DNA of 61,017 bases, taken from the NCBI GenBank assembly GCA_022774705.1, contig JALFLM010000200.1:1-61017 (forward strand), in the 5' to 3' direction. Source of the DNA: Lachnospiraceae bacterium (lineage in GTDB: Bacteria; Bacillota; Clostridia; Lachnospirales; Lachnospiraceae). Positions within the stretch are counted from its first letter, which is position 1. Every line of letters starts with the position of its first letter. The notes below the pieces were generated by a model. That model saw only the letters and a program-made list of their open reading frames with translations. It did no database searches and was not told where the DNA came from. Both the position numbers and the translations under genes were made by a program. This document shows, in pieces, positions 1 through 8,199 of this stretch.

Positions 1-92
1 CCTTTTCAGATATGGGTATACTATAATTAGAAAAAGAAATCGACAACGAAGAAATCCTTGTTTCGACAACACCATTCTACATATCAAGATTC

Positions 93-1055
93 TTATCTGA
101 AAAGTTTACTTTCCAAAGACACAAAAAAATTTACACCCTCGTAGGCAGGAACTATAATTTGACGCGTGACATTCAAATCTTCAATACATATAAAACTTGG
201 TTCTCGTTTTACGATTTCAGATGTTGTTTGATGTAAATAACTTTGGCGGATATTCGTTAGTCTATGATTTAATTTTAAAAGTTCTTTTTCGCTTTTTATA
301 ATGTTACTTGTTTTGCAGTAACTTCCTCCTTTCTTATTTCCTTCGTATTTTTTTGATATAGAACGCTGTAACCTGCGTTTTTTCTTTTCTATTTTTTTAA
401 TTCTTTGTGTTTTGTTTATATTCTGATATTTATGTTTATCAGAACATATTGCTAAATCTTTAATGCCTACATCAATTCCAACACCTTCATTTGATGGAAG
501 AGTAGTACAATCTTCATATTCAATCCCAATTGTGATGTACCAATTAAGTCCGTCATACTTGATACGAGGATTCATATACTTTACATTTTTAGCTGGTATA
601 CGTCCATGTTCTGCAAGACGAATCCAGTTTAATTTCTGCTTGTTCTTCTTTTTAGAAGCAGCAAATCCTTCAACTTTTACATGAGTATCTGTAAACTGAA
701 TTTTTACATTGTCTTGATAGAACTTTGGCACTGAATGTTTCTTACTCTTGAATCGTGGGAACTTCGTATGCCCTTTAAAGAAATCTTTATATGCTTCACA
801 AGCATCTTTAATTGCCTGCTTTGTTATGTTGTTTGAAACATTATTTAACCAGGCATATTCCTTGGTTCTCTTTAATTGAGTAAATTCTTTTCGTAAGTTT
901 CCATCAGATATAAATTTTCCACCGTTTTTATAATTTTCTTGTTCTCTGCCTAATGCCCAGTTATAAGCAAATCTGGAAGTATTGGCATATTGAAACAATT
1001 TAGTCTTTTGTTTATTGTTTGGGAGCAACATTACTCTGATTGTTTTTATCATCAT
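93..1055 (-). pseudogene. tnpB: Truncated TnpB-like (IS607/IS605 OrfB) RNA-guided nuclease
   Basis: The protein matches the TnpB family, transposon-encoded RuvC-like nucleases guided by an RNA from the element end. It has the N-terminal HTH-like region (NTSRFAYNWAL), RuvC-I (GVGIDVGIKDLAI, with the catalytic Asp) and RuvC-II (FICIEDLNV, with the catalytic Glu). It stops about 25 residues after RuvC-II. The Cys4 zinc ribbon and RuvC-III Asp that normally fill the last 70-90 residues are missing, so it should be catalytically dead. In the other frames downstream (positions 1-92) only a short WCCRNKDFFVVD-like stretch could be decayed C-terminus. I chose the ATG at 1055 because aaggtgg lies just upstream. 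Its 5' end overlaps tnpA, as in IS607 elements. Confidence 0.85.
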
Positions 1056-1668
1056 TTTCACCACCTTCTTTTATAAGTTCTTTAACAAGTTTTCTTGCTT
1101 TATCAGCTCGTTTACCTTGTAATTTGCAACTGAATACAGTTATAATCTGAACCAAGTCCTCTACGAGTTCTTGTTGTTCTGATTTTTCAGTATTATCAAT
1201 AATTTCTATGTCACAATTATATAAACTTGCAATATATTCAACTAACTCAAAACCAAATCGTAAAAGTCTATCTTTATATAGAACCACAACTTTTTCAACT
1301 TTATTTTGAGATATTCGTTTAATAAGTTCTTTTAACCCTTTTTTCTTATAATTCATTCCAGAACCAATGTCACTAATAATCTCAAAAGGTTTACCTTGTG
1401 CAGTTAAGTACAATTTCATATTCTCTATTTGTCGTTCCAAATCGTCTTTTTGTTTATTGCTTGAAACTCTACAATATCCAATTACAATTCTGTCAAGATT
1501 TGGTTTTATATTCATCACTTGATTTAATTGTTCATGTGAATAATACCTGTACCCATTACTAGAAGTATGGTGTGGATGAAGTTTACCATTATTATCCCAA
1601 TTTCGTAATGTTTGCGCTGACACTCCTAAGATTTTTGAAAATTCATTGATAGAATAATATTTACTCAT
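1012..1668 (-). CDS. tnpA: IS607-family serine recombinase TnpA (MerR-HTH plus resolvase domain)
   Basis: This 218-aa protein starts with a MerR-type helix-turn-helix (YSINEFSKILGVSAQTLRNWDNNGKL, about residues 5-30). A serine-resolvase catalytic domain follows; IGYCRVSSNKQ near residue 65 carries the nucleophilic Ser, with the conserved Arg beside it. A second Arg cluster (YKDRLLRFGFELVEYI) and the C-terminal helix are present, so the domain looks full length. In IS607 elements this enzyme moves the element through a circular intermediate. Its 3' end overlaps tnpB by about 45 bp, the usual arrangement. The upstream TTATAACTT repeats are probable binding sites for its HTH. Confidence 0.93.
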   Translation of the reverse strand: MSKYYSINEFSKILGVSAQTLRNWDNNGKLHPHHTSSNGYRYYSHEQLNQVMNIKPNLDRIVIGYCRVSSNKQKDDLERQIENMKLYLTAQGKPFEIISDIGSGMNYKKKGLKELIKRISQNKVEKVVVLYKDRLLRFGFELVEYIASLYNCDIEIIDNTEKSEQQELVEDLVQIITVFSCKLQGKRADKARKLVKELIKEGGENDDKNNQSNVAPKQ

Positions 1669-2055
1669 AATTAAAAATCTCCTTGTAATGTTTATACTTT
1701 ATTCTATCAACAAAAAGTTATAAAAGTCAACATATATTTATAACTTTTATAACTTTTATAACTTAATTTAAACCCTCCCTGTATAAACCCGAAAAAAAAG
1801 CCACTGAACCAGTGTCCTTTTTCTGCAATCATTAATATGATGATGGAAGCGTCAAATGAATTTGACGCTATGCAGCGTTTTCATCATCTTTGATCTTAAA
1901 ATCGCTGCAGCCGTTCAAAGACAGTCCGAAAACCAGTATAATCCCATTTCCATACTGTGTTAATAGGAATAATAGAGTAAAGAATGTTTTTTACATTTGA
2001 CTTTATAGTCTGTTTTTATTACTATTAAAATATATTATATTTTAATAGTAATAAA
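1669..2055. other. Non-coding stretch between the IS607 remnant and the nuclease pseudogene
   Basis: No gene was seen. The stretch holds the TTATAACTT array, a CACTG-AAC-CAGTG hairpin followed by T residues (about 1802-1822, terminator-like), a 9-bp perfect hairpin (1849-1857/1860-1868), and the 45-bp palindrome at 2013-2057. From about 1995 the sequence resembles the promoter-distal upstream region of the intact nuclease gene near 10749 (both contain TTGACTTTATAGTCT). The 5' flank of that gene was therefore duplicated together with its 3' half. Confidence 0.6.
1715..1764. repeat. Three tandem 9-bp repeats plus one inverted copy at the IS607 left end
   Basis: TTATAACTT occurs three times back to back (1738-1746, 1747-1755, 1756-1764). 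An inverted copy, AAGTTATAA, lies at 1715-1723. The array sits immediately upstream of tnpA. IS607 TnpA proteins bind short repeats near element ends, so this is a likely transposase-binding and autoregulatory site. That role is inferred from position. Confidence 0.7.
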
Positions 2056-2057
2056 AA
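2013..2057. repeat. 45-bp perfect palindrome at a deletion junction
   Basis: Positions 2013-2034 and 2036-2057 are perfectly complementary 22-nt arms around a single T, all A/T except for one C/G pair. The palindrome lies exactly where the upstream flank joins the 3' half of the nuclease pseudogene. The matching place upstream of the intact paralogue (about 10765-10810) is only partly palindromic. Confidence 0.85.
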
Positions 2058-2633
2058 TTCTTCTTATAACACAGCCGAAGCAATCGAACAGGCTGTAGCA
2101 GAATGCATCAGCGAAGGAATTCTTGCCAAATTTTTAAGCGGACATCGCGCGGAGGTGATCAATGTGCTGTTAACCGAATACGATGCGAATCTTCATATGA
2201 AGGCGACTTACGAACAGGGTTTTGACGATGGACACGAAGCCGGTCTTTCCGAAGGACACAAAGCCGGTCTCGCCGAAGGGCATGAAGCCGGTCTCGCCGA
2301 AGGACATGAAGCCGGTCTCGCCGAAGGACTGAACACTGGAATTAAATCAATGATTTCATTCTGTAAATCTGAACTTTGCAAGAAAGTTACACTAAACGTA
2401 AAAATGCTTGAAAATACGGCATTTTATGCATTGTGTTAGTGTAACTTGGGTTACACTATGCATTTGCCCCAAACCGGCATAGTTACTACGTTTTCGGGGA
2501 TTTAGTGTAACTCTTATGCAAAGTTCAGAGTAAACGACGTCAGATTTCCAGAGAAGCGGCTCTTCATGATCTGATGCTGGATTTTTCCTTATCCGCACAG
2601 CAGGCTGCCGAATATATGGAAAAATACTGGTAA
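2056..2633 (+). pseudogene. 5'-deleted PD-(D/E)XK nuclease family transposase, interrupted by a MITE
   Basis: From about 2056 the DNA is nearly identical to 11626-12041, the 3' part of the intact PD-(D/E)XK nuclease gene. The whole catalytic N-terminal half is absent. What remains encodes the helical middle (NTAEAIEQAVAECISEGIL), the 8-residue EGHEAGLA-type repeats and the tail ending YMEKYW. The remnant is further split at 2368-2529 by an inserted MITE, which introduces stops. The longest reading piece (2155-2439) is an artefact of this decay. The expected product cannot be made. Confidence 0.88.
2368..2529. mobile_element. 162-bp MITE with terminal inverted repeats and a GTAAA target duplication
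   Basis: The ends TCTGAACTTTGCA and TGCAAAGTTCAGA are perfect 13-bp inverted repeats. After 4 mismatched bases they continue into a second perfect 12-bp pair (AGTTACACTAAA). GTAAA flanks the element on both sides (2363-2367 and 2530-2534). Removing the insert and one GTAAA restores the uninterrupted sequence of the paralogue at 11936-11945. Four GTTACACTA-type motifs in alternating orientation lie inside. It encodes nothing, so it would need a transposase in trans; the family is unidentified. Confidence 0.93.
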
Positions 2634-2656
2634 TGATAAATTTGTCAGTTTCAGAA

Positions 2657-2700
2657 AACGGGGCTGCCGCACTTATCAAAGTTAGTGCGACAGTCCCGTT
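2657..2700 (+). terminator. Rho-independent terminator after the nuclease pseudogene
   Basis: A long stem (2657-2675 pairing with 2682-2700) is followed by TTTTTCT. The intact paralogue has the same kind of structure at 12068-12120. Confidence 0.75.
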
Positions 2701-2773
2701 TTTCTGCAATCAAAAATTTGTTTTCATATAACCATTACGCAATATTAACATTACGCAACATCTTCATCATCTT

Positions 2774-3688
2774 TTATCCACGGTACTCCTGCAGATACCT
2801 TACTGCAGATGCGGCGGCATTGGCGCCGTCCGATACGGCGGTTGTCAGCTGGCGCAGGGCCTTTTTGCGCAGATCACCCGCCACATACAGACCTTCGATG
2901 TTCGTTTTTCCGGTTTCATCCGCTGCGATATAGCCGTCTTCAGATTTCAGGGGAAGTTCCTTCAGGTAATCGGATACAGGGCGAATCCCCACAGCAATGA
3001 ATACACCGTCGAAGGTCTCCTCTCTTTCCCGGTTTTCCTGCTCCAGTATGAATTTTTCCGCTTTTTTCCCGCCTTCAATGCGGACCAGTTTTGTATTCTC
3101 CAGAATTCGGATATTTTCCCGCTTTTTTAGCTTTTCCACACTGGAACCGGCTGCACGGAACCGACTGCTGCGAAGGGCAATCGTCACCTGTTTACAGATT
3201 GCGGAAAGATACAGCGCATCCTCAACAGCCGTATCACCGCCGCCGATTACAAGGACATTTTTCCCTTTATAAAGGGAACCGTCACATAAAGCGCAATAGG
3301 AAATGTTATTTCCCGTATACTCAGCTTCGCCGGGAATCCCCAGAGCTGCCGGAACTGCCCCGGTTGCCGCGATCACCGTTTTGCTTTCCAGGGTCTCATC
3401 ATCCTGCAGCTGAATCCGGAAACCATTTTCCTGCCGGATTACCGACTCCACAACACCGTACTGAATCTCCGCTCCCGTCTCCAGTGCCTGATTGCGGAAC
3501 GCCTCGCCCAGTGCTTCTCCGCTGAGTTTTCCTGTCCCCGGATAATTCTGCACCTCATGAGATGAAACAATCTGACCGCCGCCGTAACCATCCTGTTCCA
3601 GAACAGTAAAATCGAGACCGGCCCGGGCTGCGTAAATGGCTGCCGTAAGGCCGGCGGGGCCTGCTCCGATAATGACTAAATCCTTCAT
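2774..3688 (-). CDS. trxB: Thioredoxin reductase-like FAD/NAD(P) disulfide oxidoreductase
   Basis: At 304 aa this has the typical length of low-molecular-weight thioredoxin reductase, which moves electrons from NADPH through FAD to a CxxC disulfide and then to thioredoxin. The FAD dinucleotide motif GAGPAG is at residues 8-13. The redox pair CALC (C132/C135) is followed by DG, and the NADPH motif GGGDTA is near residues 149-154. The C-terminal FAD motif GLYVAGD is present. An AGGAGT ribosome site precedes the ATG. It is the last gene on the strand of the sulfur cluster, where it could keep the encoded thioredoxin (7863-8195) reduced. It may also serve the whole cell. Confidence 0.92.
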   Translation of the reverse strand: MKDLVIIGAGPAGLTAAIYAARAGLDFTVLEQDGYGGGQIVSSHEVQNYPGTGKLSGEALGEAFRNQALETGAEIQYGVVESVIRQENGFRIQLQDDETLESKTVIAATGAVPAALGIPGEAEYTGNNISYCALCDGSLYKGKNVLVIGGGDTAVEDALYLSAICKQVTIALRSSRFRAAGSSVEKLKKRENIRILENTKLVRIEGGKKAEKFILEQENREREETFDGVFIAVGIRPVSDYLKELPLKSEDGYIAADETGKTNIEGLYVAGDLRKKALRQLTTAVSDGANAAASAVRYLQEYRG

Positions 3689-3793
3689 TTTCGTTTACTC
3701 CTGTCGTGTTTTGCATATTTATGCCCTTTTTCCCAGTTAATATCTGCGAATAATATGTTTTACTTTTTCCATGTGAAAATTGTCAGACAAAAT

Positions 3794-4130
3794 TCATATG
3801 ATATAATACCACGCATCGCTCTGCTGTACTTCCTCTGCTTTCCTGCTGCTTTTTCCCGCTTTATAATCCAGCTCCTGGTTTTTAATTCTGACCCTGGTGT
3901 CCGCCGGAATGGAAGCGGTGATAAATGCATTGCCCCCGATTACCGCGTTTTTGCCAATTACCGTATCCCCGCAGAGGACGGAAGCTCCTGCATAAATGGT
4001 AACATTATCCTCAATAGTGGGATGACGCTTGACTCCGGACAGCTTCTGTCCGCCTCTTGTGGACAGTGCGCCAATGGTCACCCCCTGATATATTTTTACG
4101 TTTTCACCGATCCTGATTGTTGCTCCGAAT
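3794..4130 (-). pseudogene. cysE: Serine O-acetyltransferase, C-terminal fragment only
   Basis: The translation carries the left-handed beta-helix hexapeptides of serine acetyltransferase (GATIRIGENVKIYQGVTIG, then ALSTRGGQKL and KRHPTIEDNVTIYAG). About 110 C-terminal residues are preserved. The N-terminal helical half and the first catalytic hexapeptides are gone. A stop codon lies directly upstream of FGATIRIG, so a deletion joined this fragment to DNA just downstream of cysK. An internal ATG at 4081 could give a 95-residue peptide, but it would lack a complete active site. CysE normally makes O-acetylserine for CysK, so that supply must come from another locus. Confidence 0.85.
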
Positions 4131-4195
4131 TATTTCAGATTCCCAGCATCGACTTTAAACCTGCAGAGCCGGGAGAATTACATTCTTTTTTAAAA

Positions 4196-4232
4196 AATAT
4201 GCAGAACCGAAAAACGTCGATTCTGCACACTT
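4196..4232 (-). terminator. Probable terminator downstream of cysK
   Basis: Read on the minus strand, GCAGAATCGACG...GGTTCTGC forms a hairpin followed by ATATTTTTTAAA. It sits between the cysK stop and the cysE remnant. Confidence 0.5.
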
Positions 4233-4258
4233 TAAACCATTTTGCACATTTTAATCTG

Positions 4259-5185
4259 TCATCCGAAAATCCCCGTTGACAGATACCGTTCCCCGTTGTC
4301 CGGGCACAGTACCACAATGGTTTTTCCTTCATTTTCCGGCCGTTTTGCCAGTTCCTTTGCTGCATATAAAACCGCTCCGGAAGAAATTCCGCACAGGACT
4401 CCCTCTGTTCTGGCCAGCTCGCTCACGGTCTGATAAGCCTGTTCACTGCTTACGGTCATGATGTCATCGTAAATATCGGTATCCAGCGTATCCGGTACAA
4501 ATCCGGCCCCAATTCCCTGAATTTTGTGTACACCCGGCAGACCATCTGAAAGAACCGGGGATTCTGCAGGCTCCACCGCTATCACACGGACTGCAGGATT
4601 CTTTTCCTTCAGATACCGTCCGGTTCCGGTAATGGTTCCTCCGGTTCCTACCCCGGATACGAAAAGATCCACCTTGCCATCAGTGTCCTCCCATATTTCC
4701 GGCCCTGTTGTCTCATAATGGCACTGCGGATTGGCAGGATTGCTGAACTGACCGGGAATGAACCCTCCTGTTTTATCCGCCAGCTCATTGGCTTTCATAA
4801 TTGCACCCTTCATTCCTCTGGAAGCCGGTGTCAGAACCAGTTCTGCCCCGTAAGCCGACAGAAGTTTCCTTCTTTCCACGCTCATGGTTTCCGGCATGGT
4901 AATAATCAGCCGGTAGCCCCTTGCTGCAGCCACACATGCCAGACCGATTCCCGTATTTCCGGAGGTTGGCTCGATAATAACATCTCCCGGGCGGAGAATC
5001 CCCGCTTTTTCTGCCTCATCGATCATTTTTACGGCAATTCTGTCTTTCACGGAACCGGCGGGATTCAGATACTCCAGCTTGGCCATAATTCTGGCACTGC
5101 ATTTATTTGCAGCCATAAATGACCGGATTTCCAGAAGCGGCGTATGTCCTGTAAGTTCCGTAATATTATGATATATTTTAGCCAT
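4259..5185 (-). CDS. cysK: Cysteine synthase A (O-acetylserine sulfhydrylase)
   Basis: This cytoplasmic PLP enzyme makes cysteine from O-acetylserine and sulfide. From the chosen start the protein is 308 aa, the usual family length. The PLP lysine is in NPAGSVKDR (K47), the substrate loop TSGNTG is at residues 74-79, and the phosphate-binding GTGGTITG is near residue 180. I placed the start at 5185 (MAKIYHN) because AAAGGAA lies about 12 nt upstream and homologues begin there. The in-frame extension to 5227 would overlap the stop of the regulator gene. It follows that regulator by about 25 bp and is probably cotranscribed with it. Confidence 0.95.
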   Translation of the reverse strand: MAKIYHNITELTGHTPLLEIRSFMAANKCSARIMAKLEYLNPAGSVKDRIAVKMIDEAEKAGILRPGDVIIEPTSGNTGIGLACVAAARGYRLIITMPETMSVERRKLLSAYGAELVLTPASRGMKGAIMKANELADKTGGFIPGQFSNPANPQCHYETTGPEIWEDTDGKVDLFVSGVGTGGTITGTGRYLKEKNPAVRVIAVEPAESPVLSDGLPGVHKIQGIGAGFVPDTLDTDIYDDIMTVSSEQAYQTVSELARTEGVLCGISSGAVLYAAKELAKRPENEGKTIVVLCPDNGERYLSTGIFG

Positions 5186-5210
5186 GGCTTCTGATTCCTT
5201 TCCCCTATCA

Positions 5211-6248
5211 TCAGATCTGAAATTCATAGTTTTCGGGTATCCGGTACTGGGACGGAGTAACTCCGTACCTGGCCTTGAATCTTTTTAAAAAGTATCCCAT
5301 ATCTTTATAATCCAGTGCACCGGCAATATCAATAATCTTCATCTTTGTATGCCTGAGCAGATATGCCGCCCTCTTCATCTTTACCGTATTTACATAATCA
5401 ACAAAATTAATTCCCATCTGAGCGGTAAAAACCGTACTGAGGTACGAGCGGTTAATATACAGCTCTTCCGAAATCGTCTTCTGCCGAAGATCTCCCTCCG
5501 GACGATTCAGTATGTAGAGCAGAATTTCCTCAAGTCCTTCCCCGTGGGGCGGATACAATTCTGCAAATTCCTCAAAAAATGAATTAAAATCTTCAAGATA
5601 CCGTCTGGCCTTTTCTTCTTCCTCCAGTACCCCGCAGCCATTTGATGAAGCGTCAGCCGCATCAAAATAATACTCCAGCCATTCATGCCGCTCAAACAGT
5701 TCGGCAGCCACTCCGTCGATGATCCGTTCCAGATATCCGACTGCTTCCTTTACATCACAAAACTCGGTAAGAACCCGGTAAAGCAGTTCATCCAGCCGCC
5801 CTTTTATGGAAAAATCCGCCTGCTCAAACAGATGAATCAGTTCTTCTTTTTCACAGATTTCAGCTGCAATCCTGCCATGCTCCGCGTTCTCTATCCTGCT
5901 GAACAATGTAATAAACTGACTGATTTCCAGCGGAATAACAAAATAATCATCTGCTCCCAGAAGAAAGCTTTTGCGGACTGTTTTAAAATCAGCAGTTTCG
6001 CTGACTACGGCAACAGCCCTGCAGAGATTCTCCTTTTTTATAGTCTTCAGAAGTGAAATCGCCTGATTGTCCGGCAAAACCTCCAGAAGCAGCAGATGAT
6101 ATTTTGTTTTTTTCAGTTCGGCAATCAGATGTCCGAAATCATCGGTTATCTTCCGGATCCGAAATCCTGTGGAATCTCCCCAGATGTGCATATGGTTCAG
6201 TTCCTGTAATAATAATCTGCTTTTCACCGCAAATATTACATTATACAT
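5211..6248 (-). CDS. Response-regulator-like AraC family transcriptional regulator
   Basis: The 345-aa protein has a receiver-like N-terminus (about residues 1-115: [19 protein letters not shown], then [11 protein letters not shown]). A helical linker follows, then a C-terminal AraC double HTH (about 250-340: [24 protein letters not shown] and [32 protein letters not shown]). The layout resembles YesN-type regulators. The usual acidic pocket of a phosphorylated receiver is not clearly conserved, so it may sense something else. No histidine kinase is nearby. Lying between the JAMM protease and cysK, it is a good candidate regulator of the sulfur cluster; this is inference from position. Confidence 0.85.
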   Translation of the reverse strand: MYNVIFAVKSRLLLQELNHMHIWGDSTGFRIRKITDDFGHLIAELKKTKYHLLLLEVLPDNQAISLLKTIKKENLCRAVAVVSETADFKTVRKSFLLGADDYFVIPLEISQFITLFSRIENAEHGRIAAEICEKEELIHLFEQADFSIKGRLDELLYRVLTEFCDVKEAVGYLERIIDGVAAELFERHEWLEYYFDAADASSNGCGVLEEEEKARRYLEDFNSFFEEFAELYPPHGEGLEEILLYILNRPEGDLRQKTISEELYINRSYLSTVFTAQMGINFVDYVNTVKMKRAAYLLRHTKMKIIDIAGALDYKDMGYFLKRFKARYGVTPSQYRIPENYEFQI

Positions 6249-6337
6249 CTTTTCACGCTTCCTTCACCTTATTGACCCGGTTTCATCTGAAACACCGGAG
6301 ATTTCTCATACCCGAATCGGGACGGCCGCTTTTCCGT

Positions 6338-6754
6338 TTATTCCTGTATCTCAAGGATTTCCTCAGAAGCTTCTCCATTTTCCACATGAAATGATTTCAG
6401 AACCGGTACTTCCTCCATGAGAGAAAGAATCAGATAGCTGGCCCTGGGATCATAAGCCAGCCTTTTATCCTCTTCCGACGGACGGGAAGGCGTCTCCGGA
6501 TGGGAATGCCAGTTTCCAAGGGGTATCAGCCCATTGGCCCTCATATCCTTTACCGCCTGCAGCTGCTCCTTGGGATCCATGGAAAAATGTTCTCTGGAAG
6601 CATCCGTATTGGTAAGATAATAGATTTTCTCCAGAGTCCGCACATCGCCTGCTTCCCTGCCTGCTGCCAGCCCGCAGGCTTCATTGGGCAGTTTTTCCTT
6701 TGCATAGGCAATGATTTCCTCAACATCCTGTTTTCTGATAATAATTTTTTTCAT
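6338..6754 (-). CDS. JAMM/MPN metalloprotease for a sulfur-carrier protein (HcyD/Mec-like)
   Basis: A 138-aa single-domain JAB1/MPN (M67) protease. The JAMM zinc site is complete: Glu25, the HxH of NWHSHPE (H83, H85), then Ser93 and Asp96 in RPSEED. Bacterial members next to ThiS-like carriers trim the carrier tail to expose Gly-Gly (Wolinella HcyD) or release the sulfur-loaded amino acid (mycobacterial Mec). Here the carrier two genes upstream ends GGGC, so removal of one terminal Cys is the likely job. The gene starts about 20 bp after the adenylyltransferase stop, with GGGAG as ribosome site, and belongs to the same operon. Confidence 0.9.
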   Translation of the reverse strand: MKKIIIRKQDVEEIIAYAKEKLPNEACGLAAGREAGDVRTLEKIYYLTNTDASREHFSMDPKEQLQAVKDMRANGLIPLGNWHSHPETPSRPSEEDKRLAYDPRASYLILSLMEEVPVLKSFHVENGEASEEILEIQE

Positions 6755-6774
6755 AACGCTCCCGTAAATGAGTT

Positions 6775-7581
6775 TTATTTATCTTCGCATACATTCAGTT
6801 CATAGTCAATGGGTTCCGTAATCGTCGGATGATCTCCGCAGACTGCGCAGTTATGGGTATCTTTTGGAAGTCTGATTTTGCGAAACTCCATAGTCAGTGC
6901 ATCATAGGTCAGCAGATATCCGGTCAGAAGTTCCCCTTTTCCAATAATGTATTTAACAGCTTCCATAGCCTGAAGGCTGCCGATCACACCACCCATGGCT
7001 CCGATCACACCTGCCTGTTTACAGGTGGGAACCGCATCCTTCGGCGGCGGATTTTTGAACACGCACCGATAGCAGGGACCCTGTCCGGGCACATATGTCA
7101 TCAGCTGACCCTGAAACCGGATAATGCCGGCATGAGAAAAGGGTTTTTTCTCAATAACGCAGGCATCGTTGATCAGAAATTTTGCCGGAAAATTGTCGGT
7201 TCCGTCAATAATGAAATCGTAGTCGCGAATCAGCTCCCGGATATTGGAAGCATCCACAAAGGTATGGTACACATTGACCTTCACATCCGGGTTCATTCTC
7301 TCCATCGTCTCTTTTGCAGATATGACCTTCGGCTTACCCACATCCTCCGTGGAATGGATAATCTGTCTCTGCAGATTGGAAAGATCCACATCATCCGCAT
7401 CGGCGATTCCGATGGTTCCCGCTCCCGCTGCCGCAAGATACATGGCCGCCGGAGCGCCGAGACCGCCTGCACCAATGATCAGGACTCTGGCATTGAGCAG
7501 TTTTTTCTGCCCTTTTGCCCCCACTTCCTTCAAAATAATATGTCTGGAATATCGCTCAATCTGTTCATCTGTCATTGCCAT
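6775..7581 (-). CDS. ThiF/MoeB/HesA-family adenylyltransferase for the sulfur carrier (HcyF-like)
   Basis: This 268-aa E1-like enzyme adenylates the C-terminal glycine of a ThiS/MoaD-type carrier so that sulfur can be attached. The nucleotide motif GAGGLG lies at residues 37-42, followed by the DADDVDLSNLQRQ segment with the ATP-contacting Arg. Two zinc CxxC pairs are visible: CYRC (170/173) and CAVC (245/248). Cys187 in PTCKQAGV is at the usual catalytic position. No rhodanese domain is fused, unlike some MoeB proteins, so sulfur must arrive from elsewhere. The start codon directly follows the stop of the carrier gene, which strongly ties the two products together. Confidence 0.92.
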   Translation of the reverse strand: MAMTDEQIERYSRHIILKEVGAKGQKKLLNARVLIIGAGGLGAPAAMYLAAAGAGTIGIADADDVDLSNLQRQIIHSTEDVGKPKVISAKETMERMNPDVKVNVYHTFVDASNIRELIRDYDFIIDGTDNFPAKFLINDACVIEKKPFSHAGIIRFQGQLMTYVPGQGPCYRCVFKNPPPKDAVPTCKQAGVIGAMGGVIGSLQAMEAVKYIIGKGELLTGYLLTYDALTMEFRKIRLPKDTHNCAVCGDHPTITEPIDYELNVCEDK

Positions 7582-7788
7582 TCAGCATCCACCTCCCATA
7601 AAATACAGAAATTCCACATTGTCTCCTTCTTTTAAAACGGTTGAATTTCTGTCCTCTGTGGACACAAAATCATCATTAATGGAAATCGTTACATACTCCG
7701 GCATCTCCACCTTTTCCTGCTCGATCAGTTCCGGCAGTGTAAGCCCCTCCTTCACTTCTTTCCGATTTCCGGCTACTGTAATAATCAT
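7582..7788 (-). CDS. ThiS/MoaD-like sulfur-carrier protein ending in GGGC (HcyS-like)
   Basis: A 68-aa beta-grasp carrier with the expected small-protein pattern (MIITVAGNRKEVKEGLTLPELIE, then NDDFVSTEDRNSTVLKEGDNVEFLYFMGGGC). Carriers of this family become a thiocarboxylate on a terminal Gly-Gly. This one ends with an extra Cys after the glycines, so it is probably made as a precursor. The JAMM protease encoded two genes later would trim it, as HcyD trims the Ala of Wolinella HcyS. An AGGAGG site lies 8 nt before the ATG. Thiamine and molybdopterin biosynthesis genes are absent nearby, so a role in amino-acid sulfur metabolism is favoured. Confidence 0.9.
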   Translation of the reverse strand: MIITVAGNRKEVKEGLTLPELIEQEKVEMPEYVTISINDDFVSTEDRNSTVLKEGDNVEFLYFMGGGC

Positions 7789-7804
7789 GGTTATGATCCT
7801 CCTG

Positions 7805-7848
7805 TTATCTGTCTGTTGCCTGTTTTTTATCTGTCTGTTGTCTTTCTT
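7805..7848. repeat. Two tandem 22-bp repeats between the thioredoxin and carrier genes
   Basis: TTATCTGTCTGTTG plus about 8 variable bases occurs at 7805-7826 and 7827-7848. A weaker third echo (TTGTCTGACTTTTATC) runs into the end of the thioredoxin gene. On the gene strand each unit contains GATAA. The repeats separate the thioredoxin stop from the carrier ribosome site. Confidence 0.75.
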
Positions 7849-7862
7849 TTGTCTGACTTTTA

Positions 7863-8195
7863 TCAGCTATTGTCTGATTCTGAAAATGCTTCCAGCCACC
7901 GGATCAGTTCATCCGGCTTCTGCACACCTGTTTTTCGTCCTGCTTCCCGGCCCGAACAGTAAACGATCAGCGTCGGTTTCGACTGAATTTCGTACGTCTC
8001 CGTCAGTTCTTCTTCAAAGTTCGTATTGACCTTATAAAAACGAAACTGTCCTTCCAGTGCAGCTTCTGCCCTGGAAAGGGCCGGCGAAAGCCTTTTGCAG
8101 GCGATACAGGAATCCGAATAAAAATCAACCAGAACCGGCAGATCGCTTTTCAGAACTTTTTCTTCAAAATCCTGTTTTCCTGTTCTTTCAGCCAT
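7863..8195 (-). CDS. Thioredoxin-like protein
   Basis: A 110-aa thioredoxin fold. The redox motif is CIAC (C30/C33) in the context VDFYSDSCIACKRLSP, where classical thioredoxin has WCGPC. The cis-Pro is in SKPTLIVY. The missing Trp and Gly-Pro suggest a shifted redox potential or a specific partner. The start at 8195 is set by GTGGAGGA nine nt upstream, inside the end of the tusA-like gene; a longer in-frame start would overlap that gene by 47 bp. In this cluster it could supply electrons or relay persulfide between the reductase, TusA-like protein and carrier. trxB lies on the same strand downstream. Confidence 0.87.
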   Translation of the reverse strand: MAERTGKQDFEEKVLKSDLPVLVDFYSDSCIACKRLSPALSRAEAALEGQFRFYKVNTNFEEELTETYEIQSKPTLIVYCSGREAGRKTGVQKPDELIRWLEAFSESDNS

Positions 8196-8199
8196 AGTA

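Noticed and set aside
2155-2439. 94-codon frame with EGHEAGLA repeats as a separate small gene
   Set aside because: It is the middle of a 5'-deleted nuclease gene whose end is replaced by MITE sequence.
2392-2709. 105-codon minus-strand frame over the MITE and terminator
   Set aside because: Covers the MITE, the pseudogene tail and the terminator in antisense; it has no domain.
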